From Begonia masoniana (lineage: Eukaryota > Streptophyta > Magnoliopsida > Cucurbitales > Begoniaceae), in the NCBI GenBank assembly GCA_022432975.1, contig CM039512.1:38379936-38443935 (forward strand): a stretch of DNA of 64,000 bases. The letters run 5' to 3'. Position 1 is the stretch's first letter, and every line of letters begins with the position of its first letter. A program made the position numbers and the translations under genes. Shown in pieces: positions 11,131-21,590 of the stretch. The notes under the pieces were generated by a model that saw only the letters and a program-made list of their open reading frames with translations, did no database searches and was not told the origin of the DNA.

Positions 11131-12530
11131 AGCCTATGTGGTAGATGCTCAAAGGCAAGGTGAGGTGGAACTTCAAAATATTCCGGTAGTTCGAAGCTTC
11201 CCAGAGGCCTTCTTAGACGACCTGCCGGGATTACCACCGGATCGTGAGATTGAGTTTGAGATTGAGGTGTATCCTGGTGCTGAACCGGTATCGAAGAATC
11301 TGTACCGTATGGCACCAATAGAGCTGCAGGAGTTGAAGACTCAGCTAAAGGAACTTGTGGACAAGGGCTTTGTGCGCCCTAGTTTCTCTCCGTGGGGTGC
11401 TCCCGTCTTGTTCGTTAAGAAGAAGGATGAGTCCCTACGCATGTGTATTGATTACCATGAGCTGAACAAGTTGCCATCAAGAATAAATACCCGTTTCCAA
11501 GGATCGACGATTTATTTGACCAGCTGCAAGGGGCTCGGGTATTCTCAAAAATTAATTTACGCTCTGATTATTACCAGTTGCAGGTCAGAGCTGACGATAT
11601 TCCAAAGACCGCATTCAAGACCTGATACGGACACTATAAGTTCTTGGTGATGTCGTTTAGGTTGACTAATGCCCCAGCGGCATTTATGGACTTGATGAAC
11701 AGAATATTCCAGGATTTTCTGGGCAAATTTTTTATCGTCTTCATCGACGACATCCTGGTTTGTTCTCGGAATGAGGTAGAGCATGAAGAGCACTTGGCGA
11801 TTGTGCTATCAACTCTGAAACAACACCAATTGTACGCCAAACTGTCAAAGTGTGAATTCTGGTTGAGTAGAATTAACTTTCTAGGCCACGTGGTGTCTGC
11901 AGAAGGAGTTTTAGTGGATCCGGCCAAGATTTAGATTGTGAAGGAATGGACAAGACCGAGAAATGCCAGCGAGGTATGAAGTTTTATCGGGCTAGCTAAT
12001 TATTACATGAAATTTATTAAGCGATTTTCTGTGATAGCAAAGCCTACGACCAGCTTAACGTGGAAAGATGTCAAGTTCAAGTGGTTCGAAGTGTGTGAAG
12101 AGAGTTTTCAGATGCACAAACAAAAATTAACCACTGCTCATCTGTTGGTATTGCCGGTCGAAGATGGCAAATTCAGTGTGTATTACGATGCGTCAAAGGT
12201 TGGTTTGGGATGCGTATTAATGCAGGAACGAATGGTGGTGGCATACGCGTCAAGACAATTGAAGAACCACGAGCAAAACTATCCTACTCATGACCTTGAG
12301 TTAGCGGCAATTGTCTTTGCACTGAAAGTATGAAGACACCACTTGTATGGGCAATCATGTGAGGTGTTTTCAGATCACAAAAGCTTGAAGTACTTGTTTA
12401 CTCAGAAGGAGTTAAACATGAGGAAACGGCGGTGGCTCAAGTTTGTGAAAGACTATGATATCGAGATTAAATACCACCCGGGGAAAGCTAACGTGGTTGC
12501 CGATGCATTGAGCAGGATGTCGGCTGCTAT
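11131..12530 (+). pseudogene. Element 2 reverse transcriptase and RNase H
   Basis: [18 protein letters not shown] near 11,225 is followed by [11 protein letters not shown] near 11,440. A one-base deletion at about 11,472 shifts the frame, and the second frame carries [10 protein letters not shown] near 11,738 and [12 protein letters not shown] near 11,875. RNase H starts at [16 protein letters not shown] near 12,170, where relatives have YCDAS, and continues to HDLELAA and KYHPGKAN near 12,475. In-frame stops occur near 11,623, 11,932, 11,978 and 12,331. The reading is clearly Ty3/gypsy but dead. Confidence 0.9.
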
Positions 12531-13189
12531 GCAACCAACTCTGTCGACCGTATCGATGCCTTTAAGGACACAAATTGAGAAGTTCAGTATAGAGATAGTT
12601 TCTGAGTTGTCGGCCGTACTGGCCAATCTAACAATACGGCCAACCATTCTCGACCGAATTAAGGAAGCCCAGAAGATCAATTCAAAGGAAATGGTCGATA
12701 TAGTGAGCAAGTTACCTATGGCCTCTTCCGAGTTCAGTCATTCGGGAGATGGTAATTTGAAGTTCAGGGACCGATGGTACGTTTCAAGTGATGAAGAGCT
12801 ACGAAAGAACATCTTATCGGAAGCCCACTCGTCTTCTTTCTCAGTGCATCCTGGAAGCACGAAGATGTATCAAGACTTGAAACTTCGCTTCTAGTGGCCG
12901 AATATGAAGAACGATGTAGCCAAATATGTGGAGACTTGCATGGTATGTCAACAACTGAAGGCTGAGCATCAACGACCAGGTGGAACACTTTAGCCTCTTC
13001 CAATCCCCGAATGGAAATGGGAGAATATCACGATGGATTTTATTGTTGGCCTTCCAAGGACAGCTAGCGGCCATATTATTATATGGGTCATTGTGGACAG
13101 ACTAATAAAGTCGGCCCATTTTCTACTTGTGAAGACGACGTTCTCTATGGACCAATATGCAGAGTTATACATTAGCGAGATTATCAAGC
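12531..13189 (+). pseudogene. Element 2 integrase, N-terminal part
   Basis: The HHCC finger is readable: [13 protein letters not shown] near 12,825-12,860 and CMVCQQ near 12,938-12,955. The first catalytic Asp lies in [10 protein letters not shown] near 13,033. Reading stops at YISEIIKL where the Cassandra array begins. About 95 bases of the core, including the SDRDPRF segment with the second catalytic Asp of relatives, are absent on both sides of the insertion. The integrase lost a catalytic residue by deletion at the insertion site. Confidence 0.88.
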
Positions 13190-15005
13190 TGTGATGACCC
13201 GGATGAGTAAGTATGGTACGATGGCTGCACGAACCGGAACCCGGATGGCGGTACGTCCGCGCGGGCGAGCCGGAAGGTGACAGGTCGTAAAAAAGGGGTC
13301 GTCACAATCCCACATCGCTTGGGGAAGTATGTGGAAATGAAACATATGTAAGAGATCCCTCCCAACATAGCAAGATGCGTTTTGGAGCACAATTGGCAAC
13401 GGATCCCATAAGAACTCCGAAGTTAAGAGGGCTTCGGCGAGAGTAATTCCAGGTTGGGTGACCTTCCGAGAAGTGCTCTCGCCAAACAAAGCCGTGAGGG
13501 GAGGATATTGGGCTGCGGCCCAATCCTCAGAGCGGACAATATCTTGCTGGGAACAGGGGTCGTTACAAATGGTATCAAAACCTGTACCCAACCGGAAATG
13601 TGGCCAACGAGGACGTTGGGCCCCCGAGGGGGGGTGATTGTGATGACCCGGATGAGTAAGTATGGTACGATGGCTGCACGAACCGGAACCCGGATGGCGG
13701 TACGTCCGCGCGGGCGAGCCGGAAGGTGACAGGTCGTAAAAAGGGGGTCGTCACAATCCCACATCGCTTGGGGAAGTATGTGGAAATGAAACATATGTAA
13801 GAGATCCCTCCCAACATAGCAAGACGCGTTTTGGAGCACAATTGGCAACGGATCCCATAAGAACTCCTAAGTTAAAAGTGCTTCGGCGAGAGCAATTCCA
13901 GGTTGGGTGACCTTCTGGGAAGTTCTCGCCAAACAAAGCCGTGAGGGGAGGATATTGGGCCACGGCCCAATCCTCAGAGCGGACAATATCTTGCTGGGAA
14001 AATGGGTCGTTACAAATGGTATCAAAACCTGTACCCAACCGGAAATGTGGCCAACGAGGACGTTGGGCCCCCGAGGGGGGGTGATTGTGATGACCCGGAT
14101 GAGTAAGTATGGTACGATGGCTGCACGAACCGGAACCCGGATGGCGGTACGTCCGCGCGGGCGAGCCGGAAGGTGACAGGTCGTAAAAAGGGGTCGTCAC
14201 AATCCCACATCGCTTGGGGAAGTATGTGGAAATGAAACATATGTAAGAGATCCCTCCCAACATAGCAAGACGCGTTTTGGAGCACAATTGGCAACGGATC
14301 CCATAAGAACTCCTAAGTTAAAAGTGCTTCGGCGAGAGTAATTCCAGGTTGGGTGACCTTCTGGGAAGTTCTCGCCAAACAAAGCCGTGAGGGGAGGATA
14401 TTGGGCTGCGGCCCAATCCTCAGAGCGGACAATATCTTGCTGGGAACAGGGGTCGTTACAAATGGTATCAAAACCTGTACCCAACCGGAAATGTGGCCAA
14501 CGAGGACGTTGGGCCCCCGAGGGGGGGTGATTGTGATGACCCGGATGAGTAAGTATGGTACGATGGCTGCACGAACCGGAACCCGGATGGCGGTACGTCC
14601 GCGCGGGCGAGCCGGAAGGTGACAGGTCGTAAAAAGGGGGTCGTCACAATCCCACATCGCTTGGGGAAGTATGTGGAAATGAAACATATGTAAGAGATCC
14701 CTCCCAACATAGCAAGACGCGTTTTGGAGCACAATTGGCAACGGATCCCATAAGAACTCCTAAGTTAAAAGTGCTTCGGCGAGAGCAATTCCAGGTTGGG
14801 TGACCTTCTGGGAAGTTCTCGCCAAACAAAGCCGTGAGGGGAGGATATTGGGCTGCGGCCCAATCCTCAGAGCGGACAATATCTTGCTGGGAACAGGGGT
14901 CGTTACAAATGGTATCAAAACCTGTACCCAACCGGAAATGTGGCCAACGAGGACGTTGGGCCCCCGAGGGGGGGTGATTGTGATGACCCGGATGAGTAAG
15001 TATGG
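13190..15005 (+). mobile_element. Cassandra-type TRIM, tandem array of four LTR-internal units plus a partial LTR
   Basis: Units start with TGTGATGACCCGGATG at 13,190, 13,639, about 14,086, about 14,532 and 14,979, a period of about 447 bp. Each unit has an LTR of about 378 bp ending GGTCGTTACA and an internal part of about 71 bp. The internal part holds a primer site (TGGTATCAAAACC) and a purine tract (GAGGGGGGGTGAT). Each LTR contains sequence related to the 3' two thirds of 5S rRNA. There is no coding capacity, as expected for a TRIM that depends on other elements. The fifth LTR is cut after about 27 bp, where element 2 integrase resumes, so no target duplication can be seen. Confidence 0.9.
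13401..14821 (+). other. 5S rRNA-derived segments inside Cassandra LTRs (four copies)
   Basis: The copies lie at about 13,401-13,480, 13,850-13,928, 14,296-14,374 and 14,743-14,821. Each begins GGATCCCATAAGAACTCC and continues with AAGTTAA, GGCGAGAG and GGTTGGGTGACC, matching the A-box to C-box region of 5S genes, the internal RNA polymerase III promoter. The first copy is closest to 5S (ACTCCGAAGTTAAGAG). The first 30 or so bases of a real 5S gene are not recognisable, so these are not functional 5S genes. Confidence 0.88.
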
Positions 15006-15782
15006 AACTTCAGCACAACATTTCATCCACAGACGGACGGACAATCCGAGATGACGATTCAAATAATGGAAGATATGTTAAGGTCGTGCGTGCTGGAATT
15101 TCATGCCCCTTGGAGTAAGTATTTGCCGCTAGTAGAATTCACTTATAACAACAGCTACCAGGCTACGATCGGTATGGCTCCATATGAAGCTCTTTACGAC
15201 AGGAAGTGTAGATCTCCATTGTGTTGGGATGAAGTTGGAGAAGCCAAGCTCGTCGGCCCTGACTTAATACAGCAGATGTACGAGGTGGTGCCTGCTATCA
15301 AACAACGAATAAGAATTGCTCAGAGTCGACAGAAAAGTTATGTGGACCATAGGAGGAGAGACTTGGAGTTTACTGAAGGTGATGAAGTATTCTTGAAGGT
15401 GTCGCATTTCAAGGGCGTGATGAGGTTTGGCAAGAAAGGGAAGCTAAGTCCAAGGTTTGTTGGGCCCTTTCCCATCCTGAAGAAAGTTTACATACTACAG
15501 CTGCCAACGTCAATGGATGGAGTTCACAATGTTTTTCACGTTTCAATGCTAAGAAAATGTGTGCGAGATCCAACTCAGATCATGGAATCGGTGGACATAG
15601 ATATCATGTCGACGTTGACATATGAAGAAAGGCCCATAATGATTTTGGACTCCTCGCTCAAAATGTTGCGCAACAGGGTGGTTCCATTGGTGAAAGTTTT
15701 ATGTCGCAATCATAATGTGGAGTAAGCCACTTGGGAGAGACAACAGGAAGTTAGAGCCCAATATCCGAAGCTATTCGCTTAA
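15006..15782 (+). pseudogene. Element 2 integrase C-terminal part with chromodomain
   Basis: Integrase resumes at [15 protein letters not shown], which retains the third catalytic residue, and continues through the conserved PYEALYDRKCRSPL and [10 protein letters not shown] segments. A chromodomain follows (LTYEERPI near 15,618, ATWERQQ near 15,727), with a premature TAA at 15,723-15,725 before the final TAA at 15,780-15,782. Relatives have FPILKRIGK where this copy has a shortened FPILKKVY, so there is a small deletion. It is the downstream half of the integrase split by the Cassandra array. Confidence 0.9.
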
Positions 15783-16441
15783 GCAAATTTTGGGGACAAA
15801 ATTTTATTAAGGTGGGTGAGATGTAACACCTGGCATTTTTGGCCATATAATTATTCCCCGAATTATTAAATTGGATTAATTTGATATTAATACAATGAAT
15901 GTTTTAATGAAATTATCGATGTGTTTAATAGAATGAGAGAGATTCGTGAGACCGAGTCGACGAACTAAATAACAATTTAGTTGGAAACCAATGAGGGGAA
16001 AATTATGAAGCCAATTAAGGTTGGTGGGAGGAACCCAATGGATGATTGACACTTGGCAAGCTTATGGAATAAGCCATGTCTTTTCTCTTCCTCTCTTTTC
16101 TTCCTCCTACGTGAAACACTTCTCATTCTCTCTTCTCTGTTTCTCTGTTTCACGCAAACCAGACAACCTCCTCTCCACGCCAGCGATTTTAAACCTCTTT
16201 CTCTCTTCTGTTTTTTCCTATTTTCCCGTTACAGGTAATCATCTACAATAATTAACGAGTTTGCACAAGTTAAACATTAGTTTCTTGAAGTTTTAGGGTA
16301 AGGTTTTGGAGAAGACTCGTTGTTTTGGTACGAAAACACGCTAGTTTGTTTACTAAAGGTTTGAATGGAGTTTGGAGCATATCCGTTGTCAGTTAGCATC
16401 CTTACAACTTGGTTTATTTTTTTTGAACGTGCGTGTTACAG

Positions 16442-17057
16442 GTTCATGAATCACCGAGGACGTACGTGTGAGGCTTGCAACTCACGAACAACAGGTAAGT
16501 TCATACGCGTAGGTTGGCCCTTAAGGCCCTACAATACGGAGGTACTAGGTTTTACGTTGTTGAGTTTGTCGGTGGGTAGATAGACTGTATGTGGTGTACA
16601 AAGTTACGTATGTATGTTTTAACAAATGTCCTGAGAACCTGTCTTTTATTCTATGTTTTGATGTCCTGTCTTTACTCTATGCACAATGAATGTTCATGCA
16701 TACATGTTTTTCCTGGAAGTCATGCAAATGTTTTTATGCACGAGGTTTGAAGTTAAGAAAGATAAAACCTGTAATGTAAAGTACGGTTAAGTGTGGGACG
16801 AGGACTGGCATCCTGTTCTGTATCCCTGTTATGTGCCTGATAGTGCACCCCTGTTGTGCCAGTTCCTCTATAAGCCCCACTTACACCTCCCTGTCCAGTG
16901 AAATGTAAAGTAATGTTCATGTATTTGAAAATGTTCATGCATAGCATATGCATCCTTGCATTGTATGTTCTTACTGAGCTTTAGGCTCATAGTTGAACTC
17001 CCTGTTGTAGGTACGGATCCCATGGATGAGGACTTTGTGCCTCAAGCCGATGAGTAG
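16442..17057 (+). other. LTR-embedded spliced micro-ORF, copy 3 (with ATG)
   Basis: The first block (16,442-16,494) follows GTGTTACAG and ends at GTAAGT. The second (17,011-17,057) follows TTGTAG. The implied intron is 516 bases with GT and AG ends. Joined, the shared phase starts at an ATG (16,446-16,448), runs 31 codons and stops at TAG. The start is MNHRGRTCEAC and the tail is DEDFVPQADE. It is the only copy in which I found an in-frame ATG. Confidence 0.45.
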
Positions 17058-17704
17058 GTGTTGTTGGCGGGACGAGCTTGCGGGGGTTGGTTATGGTAGC
17101 CAGACATATTTTGATCCTGTGAGGGTAGTTTGGAAGTGTATGTCAAGTTTTGTATAGTTCTTGAAAATTCTGGATAATGTATAGGTTTTGGTGTTGATGT
17201 TTTTAAAACCAGTTGAATATATATTTTGAAATATTCTAAAACTGCTTGGAGTCTTTTCCTTTACGTTGTTCATATATTGTTTCGGATTTTAGAGCTATCC
17301 ATGTAGTTAGATTCCTGAACTTCTGTCATGTTTTTCTGATATGTCCAAACTTATGTTTTGAATTGGGTTTTGAAGTTTGAAGCTTTTGTGTCAAAAGATG
17401 TAAATCGTCAAACAGAGAGGTAGCCGATCGATTGCCTGGGTTAACCGATTGATCGGCAGTGTAAATATGCCTTTCGAGTTTTTTTCATGTCCCTCTGTTC
17501 CATTTGATCGAATTTTGTCGACCGAATGGTGTAGAAATTAATTCCAGAGACTTAGTCTGTCGACTAAGGCTAAGTGTTATCGTCCAAAGTTGTGGGCAAT
17601 AACGTCGTCCGAACTTGTCTTCCAAACCTGTCGACCAGTTCTGTCGTCCAAAACTTGTCGTCCAAACCTGTCATCCATTTTATGTCTTGCCATTTTAATG
17701 TTTA

Positions 17705-20354
17705 AGGCAGAGGTCACTTCGACCGATTTCGTCACCGAGGTCACTTCGACCGATTTCATCATCAAGGTCACTTCGACCGATTTCAGCACCATGACCGATT
17801 TCGTCACCAAGGTCACTTCGACCGATTTCAGCACCAATGTCACTTCGACCGATTTCGTCACCGAGGTCACTTCGACCCATTTCATCCCCGAGGTCACTTC
17901 GAACGAAACTCAGTCTTACTACCCTTTTGCACTTCGACCGATTTCGTCACCGAGGTCACTTCGACCGATTTCGTCACCGAGGTCACTTCGACCGATTTCG
18001 TCACCGAGGTCACTTCGACCGATTTCGTCACCGAGGTCACTTCGACCGATTTCGTCACCAAGGTCACTTCGACCGATTTCGTCACCGAGGTCACTTCGAC
18101 CGATTTCGTCACCGAGGTCACTTCGACCGATTTCGTCACCGAGGTCACTTCGACCGATTTCGTCACCAAGGTCACTTCGACCGATTTCGTCACCGAGGTC
18201 ACTTCGACCGATTTCGTCACCGAGGTCACTTCGACCGATTTCGTCACCAAGGTCACTTCGACCGATTTCGTCACCAAGGTCACTTCGACCGATTTCGTCA
18301 CCAAGGTCACTTCGACCGATTTCATCATCAAGGTCACTTCGACCGATTTCGTCACCGAGGTCACTTCGACCGATTTCGTCACCGAGGTCACTTCGACCGA
18401 TTTCATCATCAAGGTCACTTCGACCGATTTCGTCACCGAGGTCACTTCGACCGATTTCGTCACCAAGGTCACTTCGACCGATTTCGTCACCGAGGTCACT
18501 TCGACCGATTTCGTCACCAAGGTCACTTCGACCGATTTCGTCACCAAGGTCACTTCGACCGATTTCGTCACCGAGGTCACTTCGACCGATTTCATCATCA
18601 AGGTCACTTCGACCGATTTCGTCACCGAGGTCACTTCGACCGATTTCGTCACCAAGGTCACTTCGACCGATTTCGTCACCAAGGTCACTTCGACCGATTT
18701 CGTCACCGAGGTCACTTCGACCGATTTCATCATCAAGGTCACTTCGACCGATTTCGTCACCAAGGTCACTTCGACCGATTTCATCATCAAGGTCACTTCG
18801 ACCGATTTCGTCACCGAGGTCACTTCGACCGATTTCGTCACCGAGGTCACTTCGACCGATTTCGTCACCAAGGTCACTTCGACCGATTTCGTCACCGAGG
18901 TCACTTCGACCGATTTCGTCACCGAGGTCACTTCGACCGATTTCGTCACCGAGGTCACTTCGACCGATTTCGTCACCAAGGTCACTTCGACCGATTTCGT
19001 CACCAAGGTCACTTCGACCGATTTCGTCACCGAGGTCACTTCGACCGATTTCGTCACCAAGGTCACTTCGACCGATTTCGTCACCAAGGTCACTTCGACC
19101 GATTTCGTCACCGAGGTCACTTCGACCGATTTCGTCACCGAGGTCACTTCGACCGATTTCGTCACCAAGGTCACTTCGACCGATTTCGTCACCGAGGTCA
19201 CTTCGACCGATTTCGTCACCGAGGTCACTTCGACCGATTTCATCATCAAGGTCACTTCGACCGATTTCGTCACCGAGGTCACTTCGACCGATTTCGTCAC
19301 CGAGGTCACTTCGACCGATTTCGTCACCGAGGTCACTTCGACCGATTTCGTCACCAAGGTCACTTCGACCGATTTCGTCACCGAGGTCACTTCGACCGAT
19401 TTCGTCACCAAGGTCACTTCGACCGATTTCGTCACCAAGGTCACTTCGACCGATTTCATCATCAAGGTCACTTCGACCGATTTCGTCACCAAGGTCACTT
19501 CGACCGATTTCATCATCAAGGTCACTTCGACCGATTTCGTCACCAAGGTCACTTCGACCGATTTCGTCACCGAGGTCACTTCGACCGATTTCGTCACCGA
19601 GGTCACTTCGACCGATTTCGTCACCAAGGTCACTTCGACCGATTTCGTCACCGAGGTCACTTCGACCGATTTCGTCACCGAGGTCACTTCGACCGATTTC
19701 GTCACCAAGGTCACTTCGACCGATTTCGTCACCAAGGTCACTTCGACCGATTTCGTCACCGAGGTCACTTCGACCGATTTCGTCACCAAGGTCACTTCGA
19801 CCGATTTCATCATCAAGGTCACTTCGACCGATTTCGTCACCAAGGTCACTTCGACCGATTTCATCATCAAGGTCACTTCGACCGATTTCATCATCAAGGT
19901 CACTTCGACCGATTTCGTCACCGAGGTCACTTCGACCGATTTCGTCACCGAGGTCACTTCGACCGATTTCGTCACCGAGGTCACTTCGACCGATTTCGTC
20001 ACCAAGGTCACTTCGACCGATTTCGTCACCGAGGTCACTTCGACCGATTTCATCATCAAGGTCACTTCGACCGATTTCGTCACCAAGGTCACTTCGACCG
20101 ATTTCGTCACCAAGGTCACTTCGACCGATTTCGTCACCAAGGTCACTTCGACCGATTTCGTCACCAAGGTCACTTCGACCGATTTCGTCACCAAGGTCAC
20201 TTCGACCGATTTCGTCACCAAGGTCACTTCGACCGATTTCGTCACCGAGGTCACTTCGACCGATTTCGTCACCAAGGTCACTTCGACCGATTTCGTCACC
20301 GAGGTCACTTCGACCGATTTCGTCACCGAGGTCACTTCGACCGATTTCATCATC
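17705..20354 (+). repeat. 27-bp minisatellite, about 90 regular copies plus degenerate leading copies
   Basis: The unit contains TCACTTCGACCGATTTCGTC and ends CACCGAGG, CACCAAGG or, in a third variant, CATCATCAAGG. Regular copies run from about 17,930 to 20,354; 17,705-17,925 holds looser copies. Because 27 is divisible by three and the unit lacks stops, several reading frames stay open for more than 800 codons on both strands. I regard those frames as artefacts. Confidence 0.95.
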
Positions 20355-20880
20355 CCAAAACAGCTTGGATTACAAGAACAAGCTCTGGTTCTTGGTTCGG
20401 AACGTAATTTCCTTCTTGAAGTAGGATCTAAAGGACAAAATTGCTCATTTGCTCCTTGATCTGCTTCGCCTTTGCTCTCGTTATTGGTCCAGCCACTTAT
20501 AATGTATCTGTCTTGAGGTCCTCATCACTTGTCGACCGAAAACCCTGCTTTATTGTTTTAAAATAGTCGTCCACGTTGTCCTTTAAAATAGTCGTCCACA
20601 GCTTTTGTCATCCATTGTAGCCCTCGACTACATGTCTGTTGTTCATTTTGCTTTTTTTTTTTAAAACGTCTAAAGTATTCTGTCTTCCTGTTTTTCTTCT
20701 GTCATTTATTTATGTAGTCCGATTTTAATTGTCTTCTAGTCTTCAATTTCAGAGAAGGTTTTCTCTGTGCAAAGTTTTAAAAGTTCAAAAAAAAAATGTC
20801 ACGTTTTAAATGTCATGTTCATTAAAGAACAGCTTCCTCAAGAAGTAGAAAAAAAAAATTACGAGATAGATCAATTTACC
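20355..20880. other. AT-rich DNA between the 27-bp array and the CYP88A-like fragment
   Basis: It contains GTCGTCCAC motifs near 20,565-20,600 that resemble the GTCGTCC words before the array, so the left part is probably still LTR. The right part may be an intron of the CYP88A-like gene. Nothing coding is recognised. Confidence 0.5.
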
Positions 20881-21393
20881 CTAGCTTTCTAGAAAAGTTC
20901 AGGGTTTTGCTGCAAGATAATGGTAGCACATATTGTGATATGGCTTGAAGATTCATGGCCAGCATTTAAGTACATCAGTAGAACATCAATTACCTCTTCA
21001 TCACTCAGTTTTCTGCCATTTTCGTCTTCAAACTCAAGCAGAGCATCCATTATGTCCCTCTTCTCGCCCGGCTCCTCCCTCTTCTTCACTTCCCTTCTCC
21101 GCCCATCAACGATCCATTGAAATGCCTTCACAGGATTTCTACGAGCCTGAAAGAGTTCAAAAACTCATGCGTGATAGTAGCAAGTAACATCCACATCCAA
21201 GAAAAACTTTCTAAAAACTTGATCCGAAACCAAGTTCATATTACCCATTGATTAAAACCAGTAAAATCAACAAATTATTGGTTCATTAGGAGAATAACTA
21301 ACATCGTAACCATCACGCTATGAAGTGCTTACCTTGAGAGCCTTGGGGTATGCAAATCCAAGAATGTTAATAGTCATGGCTCTAACGCCATAG
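20881..21393 (-). pseudogene. CYP88A-like cytochrome P450 fragment (ent-kaurenoic acid oxidase type), two exons
   Basis: Two minus-strand exons are joined by an intron. Exon 21,333-21,393 reads YGVRAM through GFAYPKALK and ends at a GTAAGC donor. The intron is 21,147-21,332 (186 bp, GT to AG, with a CTCTTTCAG acceptor). Exon 20,881-21,146 reads WIVDGRRRE, IMDALLEFEDENGRKLSDEE and then LLMYLNAGHESS, the I-helix oxygen-binding region of P450s in the form typical of CYP88A. An in-frame TAG at 20,889-20,891 precedes a probable donor, so the gene is likely dead even apart from the insertion. The family oxidises ent-kaurenoic acid to gibberellin GA12 in the endoplasmic reticulum. The haem-binding C-terminus is not in this window. 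The preceding coding piece is at 39,154-39,280. Confidence 0.85.
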
Positions 21394-21590
21394 TGTTACC
21401 GTATACAGTTTTAGTTTATCATTTTAGTTCAATTTTGTTTACTAATTTAGTTGCAGTCGTTTCAATCACTGTTTCCCTCATCATTTCTTCTGCTGCTTGT
21501 ACATATCTCAGCTTACCGACAAGAGAGTAAATTAGAGAATCATTCTTTTTAGATTTTAATTTCTCTTTGTGTACTCTTTTTCATCCTTCT
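21394..21590 (+). mobile_element. 5' LTR of copia A, unique part before the TTC tract
   Basis: Aligns by eye with 38,904-39,110: shared segments include TTTCCCTCATCATTTCTTC and TGCTGCTTGTACATATCT. The final part of the LTR, the primer site and the start of gag are missing; the TTC tract runs straight into gag. Confidence 0.82.

Larger units (their letters stand above)
15822..20800 (+). mobile_element. 3' LTR of gypsy element 2; right end not resolved
   Basis: It starts TGTAACACCTGGC after a purine-rich GGTGGGTGAG tract. It holds CT-rich leader sequence near 16,080-16,230, the exon-like blocks at 16,442-16,494 and 17,011-17,057, and the 27-bp array from about 17,705. I could not find a clear terminal CA. 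The LTR probably reaches into the AT-rich DNA before the CYP88A-like fragment at 20,881, giving about 5 kb. Confidence 0.65.

Noticed and set aside
13401..14821. Functional 5S rRNA genes
   Set aside because: Only the internal promoter part is recognisable, the 5' third differs, and each copy sits inside an LTR with TG and CA ends and a primer site.
13184..15062. Repeated minus-strand and plus-strand frames with near-identical peptides
   Set aside because: They fall within the noncoding Cassandra units and repeat with the 447-bp period.
17590..20424. Reading frames of more than 800 codons on both strands
   Set aside because: They arise from a 27-bp repeat without stops, with a period divisible by three. 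Similar frames are open on both strands, and there is no codon-level sign of a gene.
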